Assembly (NCBI GenBank): GCA_963843945.1
Contig: CAWJMF010000006.1
Span: forward strand, 639,932-703,931
Direction: 5' to 3'
Source: CAWJMF01 sp963843945
Lineage (GTDB): Bacteria; Vulcanimicrobiota; Vulcanimicrobiia; Vulcanimicrobiales; Vulcanimicrobiaceae
DNA: 64,000 bases
How positions within the stretch are numbered: position 1 is the stretch's first letter; each line of letters starts with the position of its first letter. A program made the position numbers and the translations under genes. The notes below the pieces were generated by a model. It did no database searches and was not told the origin of the DNA. It saw only the letters and a list, made by a program, of their open reading frames with translations. Shown piece after piece: positions 40,954-51,179 of this stretch.

Positions 40954-41775
40954 ATGGCCAAGGTCCTGGTGGTGACGTCCGGCAAGGGCGGCGTCGGCAA
41001 GACGACCTCCACCGCCGCGCTCGGCGCCGCGCTGGCGCAGCGGCGGCGAGAACGTCGTGGTGATCGATTTCGACGTCGGCTTGCGCAACCTCGACCTGGT
41101 GATGGGGGCGGAACGCCGCGTGGTGTTCGACCTGATCAACGTGGTGCAGGGCGATGCCAAGCTGGCGCAGGCGCTGATCCGCGACAAGCGGATCGACACG
41201 CTGTCGCTGCTGCCGGCCTCGCAGACCCGCGACAAGGACGCGCTGACCGATCGAGGGCGTCGACAAGGTGATCGCCGAGCTGCGGGAGAAATTCGACTGG
41301 GTGATCTGCGACAGCCCGGCCGGCATCGAGCGGGGCGCGCTGCTGGCGATGCGCCACGCCGATATGGCGGTGGTGGTGACCAACCCGGAAGTTTCATCCG
41401 TGCGCGACTCGGACCGCATCATCGGCATGCTCGACTCGCAAGACGCTGCGGGCGGAACAGGGCGAGCGGATCGACAAGCATCTGTTGCTCACGCGCTACG
41501 ATCCCGGCCGGGCGCGCGCGCAACGAGATGCTGAAGATCGAGGACGTGCTGGAGATCCTGTCGATCCCGCTGCTGGGCATCATTCCGGAAAGCGAGGAAG
41601 TGCTCAAGGCCTCCAACCTCGGCTCGCCGGTGACGCTGAACAATCCCGAACAGCGCGCCGGCCCGGGCCTATTTCGATGCGGCGCGCCGGCTGAAGGGCG
41701 AGACGGTCGAGGTGGTCGTGCCGCTGCAGCGGCACGGGCCTCATGGGCCGGCTGTTCGGCCGGAGGGTGGCATGA
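40954..41775 (+). pseudogene. minD: Septum-site determining ATPase MinD, frameshifted
   Basis: Membrane-bound ParA-type ATPase that positions MinC. The ATG at 40954 has GAGGGAGACG upstream. Segments: VLVVTSGKGGVGKTTSTAAL (deviant Walker A), ENVVVIDFDVGLRNLDLVMG, RRVVFDLINVVQGDAKLAQA, DWVICDSPAGIERGALLAMR, VVVTNPEVSSVRDSDRIIGM, and a C-terminal amphipathic helix GLMGRLFGRRVA. Reconstructed breaks are single extra bases, for example after GAT at 41252 and after TCG at 41439; I see five to six, all +1. The stop overlaps the minE ATG (ATGA). Confidence 0.87.
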
Positions 41776-42070
41776 ACCTGCTCGAGCTTCTTCCGCAAGA
41801 AGACGCACTGCCCCGGTGGCGCGCGACCGGCTGCAGGTGCTGCTGGCGCACGAGCGCAGCGTGATCGGCAAGTCCGACCTGCTGGCGATGCTGCAGGAGG
41901 AAATCCTGGCGGTGATCGCCAGGCATGTCACGGTCGATCGGGAGCAGGTGCAGATCAAGCTGGACCGCGGGGCATCGTTCTCGACGCTAGAGATCGATGT
42001 CGAAGTTCCGCTCGACGTTACGAAACTCGCCCAGGCACCCGCAAAGGCGGGAGCCACAGCTTCCGCCTGA
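41772..42070 (+). pseudogene. minE: Topological specificity factor MinE, frameshifted at the N-terminus
   Basis: MinE stimulates MinD ATPase and restricts MinCD to the poles. The ATG at 41772 gives MNLLE. Two extra bases within the first 20 codons separate it from the main frame, which then runs TAPVARDRLQVLLAHERS, DLLAMLQEEILAVIARHVTV and REQVQIKLDRGASFSTLEID, the normal MinE sequence of about 95 residues, to the TGA at 42068. The MinD-contact and topological domains are intact. Gene end is convergent with the DegP-type protease gene, 111 bases away. Confidence 0.87.
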
Positions 42071-42181
42071 ACCGTTATCGCCGTGGCCAGCCTCTTGCCG
42101 ACCACGGCGATCGCGTCGTTTCTGTCCGTTGCCCCATATTAGCTGCCGCACCGGGCGGCTAGTGATATGTGTGGTTCGACG

Positions 42182-43716
42182 TTAGCCTTGGTTTTGATCG
42201 CCCACGGTGACGCCGACGAACACCGGCTGGCCGTCGCGGATCACCCGCAGCGCCACCGCATGTCGCTGCCGCTCAACGCCGTTGCGCATCGCCTTAGCCG
42301 CCTCGGCCGGGGAGGTGACCGCATGGTTGCCGACGCCGACGATGACGTCGCCCGGCTGCAGGCCGGCCTGCTCGGCCGGTGAGCCAGGCTGCACGTTCGC
42401 GCACCACCGCACCCTTCGTGCCCGTCCGGCACATTGAGCTGGTCGCGCATGTCCGGCGACAGCGGCGCCAGCGCCAGGCCGACCTGCGCGTGGTGCGCCT
42501 CGCTCGCCATGGCTGTCATTGCTGGCAGTCTGTTCGTTCGGCAGCGTGCCGACCTTCACAGCTGATCGTCCTTGGTCTGGCCGTCGCGCAGGACGTCAGA
42601 TGGGCCTCGTCGCCCGGCTTGATCGCGGCGACATCCACCGCGAGGTCCCGCGGGTTGGCGACTTTCGTGCCGTTGACCGGCTGGATCACGTCACCCGGTT
42701 GCAGACCGGCTTGCGCAGCCGGGCTGTCCGGCTGCACGCCGGCGAGCAGCGCACCGGACATTCTCCTTCAGATGCATCGCCTTGGCCGTCGTCGGGGTGA
42801 CCTGCTGCGCCTCGACGCCGATATAGCCGCGGGTCACGTGGCCGCTCTTCTCAAGCTGCGCGACGACGGTGCGGATCATGTTCGACGGGATGGCGAAGCC
42901 GATGCCGACCGAGCCGCCGCGACGGCGAGCAGGATCGCGGTGTTCATGCCGATGACCTTGCCGTCCTGGGTGAACAGCGGTCCGCCGGAGTTGCCCTGGT
43001 TGATCGGCGCGTCGACCTGGATGAACTGGTCATACGGCCCGGCGCCGATGTCGCGGCTGACCGCCGAGACGATGCCGGCGGTGACCGTGCTGCCCAGCCC
43101 GAACGGGTTGCCCATCGCGACCACCCACTCGCCCGGCTTCACGTCGCGGGAGTTGCCGAGCTGGATGTACGGCAGCGGATGGCCGGCATCGACCTTCAGC
43201 ACGGCGATATCGGTGCGCGGATCGGGGCCGAGGACCTTCGCCGGCAGGTCGGTGCCGTCGTCGAGCGTGACGCTCACGCTCTTGGCGTCCTTGACCACGT
43301 GGTTGTTGGTGACGATCGATGCCGTTCGCGTCGATGATGAAGCCGGAGCCGCGCGCTTCGACCGCGTGCTCGCGCTGCTGCGGCATCATTGCGGAACGCA
43401 TCTGGTTGAACGGGAACGGCAGTTGCGGCATCTGACCGCCCTGCTGCTCGTCCTCCAGCGATGCCGGGGTCGCTTGCAGCTTGGTGGTGACGGAGACCAC
43501 CGCCGGCTTCACCTGGGTCACCAGGTCGGTGAAGTCCGGCAATGTGTGCGGCTGCAACTGGGTGTCGGGCGGGTTGACTGGGGTGGGATTGTCGGCCCAA
43601 GCGTTATGGCCGAGGGCGTAGCCGCCCAGACTGGTGCCCGCCAACAATGCCGTGGCGATCGCTGCTCGGCGGAATGGGCGGTGTTGGGGTGAAGGGCGTT
43701 GAGGTAGCAAACTCAT
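42182..43716 (-). pseudogene. degP: DegP/HtrA-type periplasmic serine protease, frameshifted
   Basis: Periplasmic protease/chaperone. N-terminal membrane or signal segment (AAIATALLAGTSLGGYALGH). Catalytic triad in order: His in NNHVVKDAKS, Asp in PRTDIAVLKVD, Ser in INQGNSGGPLFTQDG. Two PDZ domains follow (LAGVQPDSPAAQAGLQPGDV and VQPGSPAEQAGLQPGDVIVG). About six frame changes cut it, starting right at the His segment, where SGFIIDANGI and VTNNHVV lie in different frames. The start at 43716 has AGGAGATG upstream. The label degP versus degQ is uncertain. All functional residues are present, so it may be intact in the real genome. Confidence 0.85.
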
Positions 43717-43992
43717 GTGGGCATCTCCTGTTCCCGAAACTCGAATATTAGGCGGGGTCGATGCGACACTGACCGGGTCAGGACCGCCAAGACGACAGCG
43801 CGAACATGAGGGGACTCTGAGGTGACCGTTCCCTAGGCGGAGCGATTAAACTCGTGTCATAAGAGCCACACCGGCAAAAAATTTTGTCGAATGGCGGAGT
43901 TTTCATCTGCGGGACCTAGCCGGACCAAGGCTTTACCAGCAACCACCTACGCGCGGACGAAAGGAGTGTCCGTGAGAACTCGTCACCTCATA

Positions 43993-45305
43993 TCAGGTCA
44001 GGGCGCGACCTTCTCGGCGCCTAAAAGAGTCGCCACGACTGCCGCGGAAGACCAGCAGCGCGGCCGCCGCCGCGATTTGCGCGAACAGGCAGGCCACCAG
44101 GAAGATGCGCGTCGGCGCGACACCGATCGCCAACAAATAGCCGCCCAAAATCGGCGCAACGATCGCGCCGAGCGGCCGATGCCGAGCGCCCAGCCGAGGC
44201 CGCTTGTACGCATGCGCGCCGGGTGGAGCTTCCCGCACGCCCCGTTGAGGCCGGTCTGGCTGCCGATGGTCGTCATCCCAACCAAGAAAGTGATAATGCA
44301 GAGAATGGCAAACGGGAGCGTGACAAGCTCGATCACCACGATGAATATAGCACCGGCCGCGTAATGCAGCGCTAGTGCCCGCTTGGGACCGAGTCGATCG
44401 ATCGCCAGGCCAAGATACAAGACCACGAATATCGCCCAACTCCCTGAGGCTCGAGGCAAACACCGCCTGCGCCGGGCTCATGCCAATCAAATTCAGGACC
44501 GTCGGCAGCCCATAGACGAACAGGAACAGGTTCAGCAGGCTGCAGAAGTAAATGATCCATAACAGCCCCGTTTGTAGCGCGTAGCCCCGGCCGAACACCA
44601 TCCAGACCGGATTGCCTGGTGTGGTCTCGACGGCGCCACTCTCTACTGAAGCGATGTCGAGGCGTTCGAGCAAGGCGGCGTTGCGCGGGGACAAAGCCTG
44701 CCTCGCGGCCAGGATCCGCGGCAATTCCGGTAGCCACAGCGCCAGCACCACCACCAACAACACGGGGAAAACGCCCCCAATAATGAAGATCACCGGCCAG
44801 CCGGATTGCCCAAGCAGCAATGCAACAGCTTGGCCGCCAATGAAAGCCGCCAAAGCGGCGCGCCGGTAAACGTCGCCATGATCAGCGTGGCGCGCAGCCG
44901 GTGTGGGGCATAATCGCCAGCCAACGCGGCGCGCTCGCAAAGACCCCTCCGATACCGAGTTCGGTAAAGAACCGCGACAGGCTCAGCACACCCAACGAGC
45001 CCGCGCCAGCGCTGAGTAGCGAGGCGAGGCCGAAGATCGTCAGGCTAGCGAGCACCGGCGGCTGGCGGCCGAACCGGTCTCCGATCGGCCCGGCGCAGAG
45101 CGTGCCCACCGTGATGCCAACACTCGACCATAGAAACACCACCGTGAAGGCCGGCGGAGGTAGGTGCCAGACGTGGATTCGGGCCTTCGACGCAGAAAAA
45201 CTCCCGGTCGAGATCGGCAACGATGAGGAAGAAAGGTGCGGCCTGTTCGGCGCCCTGGCACGGGTTACAGACTCTTGCCACGCCCAAATCGGCGCGACGC
45301 GTCAT
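43993..45305 (-). pseudogene. MFS transporter (aromatic acid:H+ symporter type), frameshifted
   Basis: Twelve-helix major facilitator of the AAHS/sugar-porter kind. Continuous parts: VVFLWSSVGITVGTLCAGPI followed by GDRFGRQP (the loop 2-3 motif), SLSRFFTELGIGGVFASAPR, GWPVIFIIGGVFPVLLVVVL, LLWIIYFCSLLNLFLFVYGL, and VGMTTIGSQTGLNG in another frame. It ends ILGGYLLAIGVAPTRIFLVA. Five or so frame changes. The N-terminal first helix is poorly preserved and I could not fix the start. Substrates of this group are often benzoate-like acids. No catabolic genes are adjacent except a glutathione transferase on the other strand. Confidence 0.72.
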
Positions 45306-45558
45306 CGCTGGCGGTGGCGACCAGAGCGAGGATATTTGGGGCGGTGAGGATGAGCTGGTTCATGAGCACCGGGCGTATTCAACACATCGGGTCGCCAGGG
45401 CGGCCGTAGGGAGCCGAGATTCATATAAATCAGGCGCCATCGACATTGCCCTGGCACAGTCTACCGGTTTGTTTCCCGGGGCACGCTTAGGTGCTATCAT
45501 CCTCAGCGCTCCTCACAATCCAAGTGGGGAGTGGCCTTAATTAACTGGGAGGACTGTC

Positions 45559-46236
45559 ATGAAGCTCTACGATTGGGATTTCGCGCCGAACTGTCGCCGC
45601 GTGCGCATGTTTCTTTTGGAGAAAGGTATCGAGATACCAAGGGAGGAATGTATCACTCGGGATATAGCACTGAAGACTGGCTATATCGGCCACTATAAGC
45701 ATGCAATGGTGCCGATGCTCGAGCTGGACGACGGCACCCAGTTGGGGGAAGCGCTTTCGATCTGGCTCTATCTTGAAACTCTTCACCCCAATCCGCCGCT
45801 GATGGGTACGACCGCGCTGGAAAAAGCGGTTATCAGCGCCTGGGAGCGTCGGGCTTACGACGAAGGCATGGTTGGCCACGCGGAGATCTTCCGCAACTCC
45901 CATCCCCAGTTCGTCGACCGAGGTTTACCAGGCCATGTTGACCCGGTCCCGCAGATCCCTGCGCTGATTGAGCGTGGCAAGCTTCGCGTCGCCCAATTCC
46001 ATGAGAAGTTCAACGAGCAGCTGTCTAAGAACAAGTTCATTGCGGGCGACAAATTCTCGGTCGCCGATATCACCACGATCACTGTGTGCGACTTCGGGCT
46101 CGCTTTGGGAATGGCAATTCCCGACCGTTGCCCCAACGTGAAGCGGTGGTACGACGAGATGCAGAAACGAGAAAGCGTCCAAAAAAGCCGCCCGACGCAC
46201 ATGCCGGATGGGACGCCGATGCCGCTCGCGGCCTAG
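45559..46236 (+). CDS. Glutathione S-transferase
   Basis: 225-residue cytosolic GST. N-terminal thioredoxin fold (MKLYDWDFAPNCRRVRMFLL, then AMVPMLELDDGTQLGEALSI with the cis-Pro and the glutathione gamma-Glu contact region). The C-terminal helical domain contains KFIAGDKFSVADITTI, the N-capping box of GSTs. Active residue probably Asn or Cys in APNCRR. GGGAGGAC sits upstream of the ATG. Intact, alone on the plus strand. It could conjugate or isomerise electrophiles; substrate unknown. Confidence 0.87.
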   Translation: MKLYDWDFAPNCRRVRMFLLEKGIEIPREECITRDIALKTGYIGHYKHAMVPMLELDDGTQLGEALSIWLYLETLHPNPPLMGTTALEKAVISAWERRAYDEGMVGHAEIFRNSHPQFVDRGLPGHVDPVPQIPALIERGKLRVAQFHEKFNEQLSKNKFIAGDKFSVADITTITVCDFGLALGMAIPDRCPNVKRWYDEMQKRESVQKSRPTHMPDGTPMPLAA

Positions 46237-46689
46237 TCCGAACTTCGCCCTGAAAATTCACCAACTAGCTGATATCGCTCAATTTCCTTTTTGAGCTCTG
46301 TCTACATCGCCTACCCCAACAAGGTGGTCGAAATTCAATTCAAAGCGGGTGCCTCGTGCCAAGTTGTGTTCGCCGCGATGCATATTCGATCCACCGGACG
46401 ACTCCTTGTCAAGACATTTTGGAGCCAAAACATGACTACGTCCGTACCCATGTTTTGAGCTATTTCAATGTATTAGTCGAAAAAGGGCGCAAAGTTCGGG
46501 TTAGTGCTCGCGACGTCAGCACGCGATCCAAACCAGAATGCACACTTGACGCCAGCCTGTCCGTGGGGATGACCGAGGAGGCTGTCGCGGCATGGCAGGC
46601 ACCGACCACCGCAAAGCGGGGTAGTCAAAACCGATCTACTCGCCAATTGCCATCGAGGCGAGCCTCGCGCTCCGCCTCTGATAGGGTGT
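46237..46689. other. Gene-free stretch, possibly degraded coding DNA
   Basis: Contains no complete gene. Short plus-strand segments (for example YPNKVVEIQFKAGASCQVVF) look protein-like but I cannot place them. Together with the following fragment it may be the remains of one gene. Confidence 0.3.
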
Positions 46690-46860
46690 TATCAGGGAAT
46701 GGAACAGCCGCCGAAGCGACCCGACGGCGAGGCAGTGATGTTTTCCGGAACGGACGCCGATTGGGTGGCGGACATTCAGGCGCTGGCTGATGTCGGCGTA
46801 AGTGCCGTCGACGTCCGACTGTTCAGTTGCGGCCCCAATCAAAGCCTGGAGGCGACAACA
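46690..46860 (+). pseudogene. Possible C-terminal tail of a luciferase-like (LLM) monooxygenase
   Basis: The frame reads RPDGEAVMFSGTDADWVADI and QALADVGVSAVDVRLFS. The pattern (F.G....V..DI.A.A..GV....V.F) is that of the last strand and helix of LLM-class flavin oxidoreductases. No conserved upstream part is present in any frame, and there is no ribosome binding site. The assignment rests on about 35 residues and is tentative. Confidence 0.3.
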
Positions 46861-46930
46861 TGCGCCGCTTCCGCGATGGAGTGCTTGCCAGGCTTTGATT
46901 TCGATCACCCGCCGGGAAGCTGGATTGCGC

Positions 46931-48718
46931 CTACGGAACACGACTTGAAGCGGCCTTAATCTCATCCAAATTCTCGAGGACGATTTGACGGCCGGCGGCG
47001 ATCGCCTTTTCGTGGGCATTCCAGTCAAAAAGCCCGATGTTGCCCATCTCGGGCTTGAGCACGACGTCGCCATCGCGTCGTAGCCGGGACGCGGCCGTGT
47101 CGCTTCCTATTGTACCCACTCGCCACAGCAGCTCCCAGATGTTCGGCAGACCCATTTCGCCATCGAAGCGCGCCTGGCCTTCCAGCGAGGTGCCGACGTC
47201 CACGGCGATCGCCGATGCCACACCAAAGTCCCGGATGACGTCGGTCGGCATGTTGTTGAGGACGCCGCCATCCACATAGACCGCGTTCTGTTCGACAATC
47301 GGGGGACAAATTCCGGGCACGGCCGATGTAGCTCGGAGCCACGTCACCAGCCGCCCCGTTCGGTGGACGGCCGAGATGCCCTCGGTCAGGTTCGTCGAGA
47401 CGCAGAACAGCGGTATCGGCAAATCTTCGATGGCGATGTCTCCGAAGCAGTGGCCGAGCGTCCTCAAAAAGGCCCGCTCGGAATATAATGCTGTCCGCGG
47501 GACCGCAAAATCCGAAAAGCGACGGCGATTGAACGCGGCTGCAAGGGTTCGTACAGTTGCCGCAAGGTCCCACTCCTGCGCGCATACCGCCGCCACAATG
47601 CCGCCGATGCTGGTTCCTCCCACGGCATCTATTTGAATGTCATGCGCCCTCAGTGCGTCAATAACGCCGACATGAGCCAGAGCTTTGGCTCCCCCGCCCG
47701 ATAGAACCAAACCTAAACCGCGGCCTGCGATCAAGCGGCTTGCGCGTTCGATATCTCGGGGTGAGCGAATGTGATGATGCCCGGCCGGATTTACCGACTT
47801 CAGCCATTCAGTGGTTCTCGCCGGCACGATCGCGTCTTGCCAAAGCAGCATCAAGGACAGCGGCGTGTTGTTCGGGAGGTCCATGCGGACCATAGCCACC
47901 GAGGGACAGTCCACGGGCTCAGCTTCACCCTGTGCCAAAACCACAACGCGGTCGGATTGGCGCAGGCAAAACCTGGTCCACGGCGTCGGGCCGCTTTCGC
48001 CCTGGAACAGCACGAAATCGAAGCATCTTTCGATTTCGGAGAACCATGTCGAGGTTCGTCCCGACGTCTGCTCCGGCGATAGAACGGTGACCGTCCCGAA
48101 GGCCTCCAGATTAAGGGCGACCTGTTCGATGATCGGTCTGATGTCGATCGAACTATCGGCCGGGACAAAGCAAAACGTGCGAACCTTAGTCGGCGCCAAG
48201 GATGGCGGCTCGGGGCGTCGCAGGCGCTGAATGACGCTGGAACAGATGGTCAGCAAAACGCCCGGAACGCGCGCGGTCACCGCCTGTAGGTCCGGTTTAG
48301 ACACGCGCAAAAGCTCGCTGTTGCGCAGCGCCCTGATGGTGACCGTCCGCGCTTCGCCGGTAATGAACCCGATGTCGCCGATAACATCGCCGACGCCAAA
48401 CCGATCGAGCAGGACATCCTGATCGTTGGCCGCTGACCGATAGGCGGCAAGTAGTCCAGCGACGACGATGTAGACCGCCTCGGGCTCCTCGCCTTCCAGG
48501 ATCAAGGGGCCACCGCCGGGCACCGACATGACCGAGGAGATCGCCGCCAGCGCCTCAATGGACACGGCATCCGCGAACGGAAAAGCCCGGCGCAAATAAT
48601 CTGCTCGGTCAAACGGTGCCGGATCCCCGACGCCGAGGCCCCAGCGAGAAAACCACCCCTCCGGAGGGCGCGCGAAAAGCCTAAGATTATCCCACAGGCG
48701 GATGATCCCGTCCGGCAT
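46931..48718 (-). CDS. cNMP-binding patatin-like phospholipase (NTE/RssA-like)
   Basis: 595 residues, clean frame. Residues about 40-150 form a cyclic-nucleotide-binding domain (PLILEGEEPEAVYIVVAGLL, VGDVIGDIGFITGEARTVTI). The central part (about 170-300) resembles the linker domain of bacterial neuropathy-target-esterase homologues. From residue about 335 the patatin domain: oxyanion box GLVLSGGGAKALAHVGVID, nucleophile elbow GGTSIGG (Gly-x-Ser-x-Gly) and catalytic Asp in YVDGGVLNNMPTDV. It likely hydrolyses phospholipids or lysophospholipids at the membrane under nucleotide control. No signal peptide. The neighbour fmdB is on the same strand downstream of another promoter region and is not obviously related. 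Confidence 0.87.
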   Translation of the reverse strand: MPDGIIRLWDNLRLFARPPEGWFSRWGLGVGDPAPFDRADYLRRAFPFADAVSIEALAAISSVMSVPGGGPLILEGEEPEAVYIVVAGLLAAYRSAANDQDVLLDRFGVGDVIGDIGFITGEARTVTIRALRNSELLRVSKPDLQAVTARVPGVLLTICSSVIQRLRRPEPPSLAPTKVRTFCFVPADSSIDIRPIIEQVALNLEAFGTVTVLSPEQTSGRTSTWFSEIERCFDFVLFQGESGPTPWTRFCLRQSDRVVVLAQGEAEPVDCPSVAMVRMDLPNNTPLSLMLLWQDAIVPARTTEWLKSVNPAGHHHIRSPRDIERASRLIAGRGLGLVLSGGGAKALAHVGVIDALRAHDIQIDAVGGTSIGGIVAAVCAQEWDLAATVRTLAAAFNRRRFSDFAVPRTALYSERAFLRTLGHCFGDIAIEDLPIPLFCVSTNLTEGISAVHRTGRLVTWLRATSAVPGICPPIVEQNAVYVDGGVLNNMPTDVIRDFGVASAIAVDVGTSLEGQARFDGEMGLPNIWELLWRVGTIGSDTAASRLRRDGDVVLKPEMGNIGLFDWNAHEKAIAAGRQIVLENLDEIKAASSRVP

Positions 48719-48887
48719 AGAAGACCCTGGCTAACTTATATTGTTAAAGCGGCGGCTTCGTCTCGATCATTCTGGCCAGAAGAGTATGGAGGATCAAAAT
48801 GAGTCCGCCGCCCCAATAGTTCGTTACCGACGGGTACAACTGTCTGATCCGTGGTCAAAACACGGTGCCTGTGGCTTGCTTATACGA

Positions 48888-49208
48888 TCAGTGGCCAAGC
48901 ATCCAAGGACGCTGACCGGGTTGCGTTCTGGTGACGCCAGGCGTGTCGGCCCGCAGCGCCGCACCAGAGCAGCAGCCGCATCCTGAAGGGTGGCGCGAGC
49001 CCCGAGCAGGTGCATTGGCACTACGCTCGTTGGTGGCAAAGGCGGCGCGACGAGCCGGGTCCATGCCCGACATCGCCGGCGCCACCAGAAGGACACGAGG
49101 CGCCTCCGCACCGCACTCCTCACAGGGGTGCGGTGCGTCGAACTCCGCCATCGGCCGCAGCATGGTGAACGGTCCGCAGTCGGGGCAGAGGTAATCGTAA
49201 ACCGGCAT
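48888..49208 (-). CDS. fmdB: FmdB-type zinc ribbon protein
   Basis: 106-residue regulator-like protein. It starts MPVYDYLCPDCG, with a second CxxC in PCEECG, the FmdB zinc ribbon. The tail has a Gly/Cys-rich HPSGCGCCSG. FmdB is encoded with amidase/formamidase genes and is thought to regulate them. The ATG at 49208 follows the fmdA stop by one base, so translation is coupled. Order urtE-fmdA-fmdB matches known urea/short-chain amide operons. Confidence 0.82.
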   Translation of the reverse strand: MPVYDYLCPDCGPFTMLRPMAEFDAPHPCEECGAEAPRVLLVAPAMSGMDPARRAAFATNERSANAPARGSRHPSGCGCCSGAALRADTPGVTRTQPGQRPWMLGH

Positions 49209-49209
49209 G

Positions 49210-50439
49210 CTAAAGATCCGGAGCGAGCGGCATATCCACGCCGCCCTTGATACCGCCGGACGGGCCATCGGCACCGGGATTGATGTCGAAATCGAAGATC
49301 TCGGTCGGCAGCCACAGTGTCGCGCAGGAATTGGGTATATCGACCACCCCGCTGATATGTCCCTGCACCGGTGCGGTCCCTAGGATCGCGTACGCCTGCG
49401 CTCTGCTGTAGCCGAATTTGGTCATGTATTCGATCGCGTTGAGGCACGCCTGCTGATACGCCACGTTGACGTCGAGATAGTACTGCTTACCGGCGTCGTC
49501 GACCGAGATTCCTTCAAAAATCAGATAATCACTATAAACCGGCTTGATCACGCTCGGTTTGAAGATCGGGTTCTTGATCCCGTATTTTGCCATGCCGCCC
49601 TTGATCAGCTCGACCTTCAGATGGATCCACCCCGGCATTTCGATCGCGCCGCAAAAGGTGATTTCGCCGTCGCCCTGGCTGAAATGCAGATCGCCCATGG
49701 AAAGCCCAGCACCCGGCACGTAGACCGGGAAAAACACCCGAGCGCCACGCGACAAATCCTTGATGTCGCAGTTGCCGCCATGCTCCCGAGGCGGAACCGT
49801 TCGGGCGCCGGTCGCCGCGGCGGCGGCCTTCGCGTCGCCCTTCAGGCGGCCCATATGCGCGGTCGACGGGAACGGTGCATTGGCTAAAGGCGGCACCCGC
49901 TCCGGGTTGGTGGCGATCAGGCCGGTCTCCCGCTTATTCCAGGTGTCCAGCAACTTGGCATCCGGCAGACATCCGATCAGCCCAGGGTGAATGAGCCCAG
50001 CGAAGTTCACGCCCGGCACATGGCGTGACGAGGTGAACATGCCGTGGAAATCCCAAATGGATTTCTGCGCCTGCGGGAAGTAATCGGTCAGGAAGCCGCC
50101 GCCGTTCTTCTTCGAAAAGAAGCCGTTGAACCCCCAGGCGTTGTGCGGGAACGCGCCGATATCCAGGAAATCCACCACCAGAAGATCGCCCGGTTCCGCG
50201 CCCTCGACACCAACCGGGCCGCTAAGAAAATGCACGATGCTCAGGTCGATGTCGCGGACGTCCGCAGCCGAATTGTCGTTTTTGATGAAGCCGCCGGTCC
50301 AGTCATAACACTCGATGATGAAGTCTTGCCCCGGCTTCACTTTAGCCACCATCGGAATATCCGGGTGCCACCGATTATGGATCATATCGTTTTCATAAGC
50401 GGACGCCGACAAATCAACCTTGATAAGAGTTTCCGGCAT
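49210..50439 (-). CDS. fmdA: Formamidase / short-chain acetamidase
   Basis: 409-residue amidase of the FmdA/AmdA family, hydrolysing formamide or acetamide to ammonia and acid. Normal length, intact. Family segments: HNRWHPDIPMVAKVKPGQDF, ECYDWTGGFIKNDN, NFAGLIHPGLIGCLP, REHGGNCDIKDLSRGARVFF, GLSMGDLHFSQGDGEITFCG and DIPNSCATLWLPTEIFDFDI. AATGGAGGAATC precedes the ATG. It lies downstream of the urea/amide ABC transporter gene urtE (39-base gap) and upstream of fmdB, so substrate import and hydrolysis are coupled. Confidence 0.9.
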   Translation of the reverse strand: MPETLIKVDLSASAYENDMIHNRWHPDIPMVAKVKPGQDFIIECYDWTGGFIKNDNSAADVRDIDLSIVHFLSGPVGVEGAEPGDLLVVDFLDIGAFPHNAWGFNGFFSKKNGGGFLTDYFPQAQKSIWDFHGMFTSSRHVPGVNFAGLIHPGLIGCLPDAKLLDTWNKRETGLIATNPERVPPLANAPFPSTAHMGRLKGDAKAAAAATGARTVPPREHGGNCDIKDLSRGARVFFPVYVPGAGLSMGDLHFSQGDGEITFCGAIEMPGWIHLKVELIKGGMAKYGIKNPIFKPSVIKPVYSDYLIFEGISVDDAGKQYYLDVNVAYQQACLNAIEYMTKFGYSRAQAYAILGTAPVQGHISGVVDIPNSCATLWLPTEIFDFDINPGADGPSGGIKGGVDMPLAPDL

Positions 50440-50477
50440 GATTCCTCCATTACATTCAGAGTGGCAATAAAACGTCG

Positions 50478-51167
50478 TCAGACCGCGAGGTAGCGGGCGA
50501 CTTTTTCTTGATCGATGTCGGCGCGTGCGTCCTCATGGACGATAGTCCCGCCTTCGAGCACGAGCACCCGATCGGCGATGTCGATCGCGAAGCTAAGCAA
50601 CTGTTCCGACGCAACGATACTCAGTCCACGCTCATCGCGAATGCGCTTAAGCGTGCGGCCGAGTTCAAGAATGATTGAGGGCTGGATGCCCTCGGTCGGC
50701 TCGTCCAGCAGCAGCACTTTCGGGTTGGTCGCCAGGGCGCGCGCGATCGCGAGTTGCTGCTGCTGACCACCCGACAGATTGCCGCCGCGCCGCGCCCGCA
50801 TCTCCTCCAGAACGGGAAACAGCTTGTAGAGGTGAGGCGGAACCCGCTTGCCCGAATGAACGAACAGGCCGGTCTCGATGTTCTCTTCCACGGTCATGGT
50901 CGAGAAGATCATCCGCCCCTGCGGCACGAAGGCAAGCCCCTTGGCGACACGCGCGTAGCTCTTCAGCGGCGCCAGATCGGTGCCATCGAGCATGATGCTG
51001 CCCGCCCACGCCGGCACCATGCCGATCAGCGACTTCATGAGCGTGGTCTTGCCCATGCCATTGCGACCGACGAAGACGACGATCTCGCCTGGCGCCACGT
51101 TGAAATCGATACCGTGGAGTGCCTCGCTCTGGCCGTAGCCCGCGCGCAGGCCCGATACGTTCAGCAT
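50478..51167 (-). CDS. urtE: Urea/amide ABC transporter ATP-binding protein
   Basis: 229-residue LivF-like ATPase. Walker A is GRNGMGKTT, the signature NLSGGQQQQLAIARAL, Walker B VLLLDEPTEGIQP, followed by VASEQLLSFAIDIADRVLV. The TEGIQP pattern and the fmdA neighbour favour UrtE over the amino-acid LivF. AGGGGCAAGG lies upstream of the ATG. The gene before it, urtD, survives only as a C-terminal stump 12 bases upstream, and urtA-C are not in the window, so this ATPase has lost its local partners. Confidence 0.87.
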   Translation of the reverse strand: MLNVSGLRAGYGQSEALHGIDFNVAPGEIVVFVGRNGMGKTTLMKSLIGMVPAWAGSIMLDGTDLAPLKSYARVAKGLAFVPQGRMIFSTMTVEENIETGLFVHSGKRVPPHLYKLFPVLEEMRARRGGNLSGGQQQQLAIARALATNPKVLLLDEPTEGIQPSIILELGRTLKRIRDERGLSIVASEQLLSFAIDIADRVLVLEGGTIVHEDARADIDQEKVARYLAV

Positions 51168-51179
51168 GTGCCTTGCCCC

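Noticed and set aside
40202..43716. Programmed +1 frameshifting as an explanation for the broken min and degP genes
   Set aside because: The breaks share no slippery sequence or stop-codon context, occur many times per gene and cluster by region and not by gene class. Sequence error or decay is simpler.
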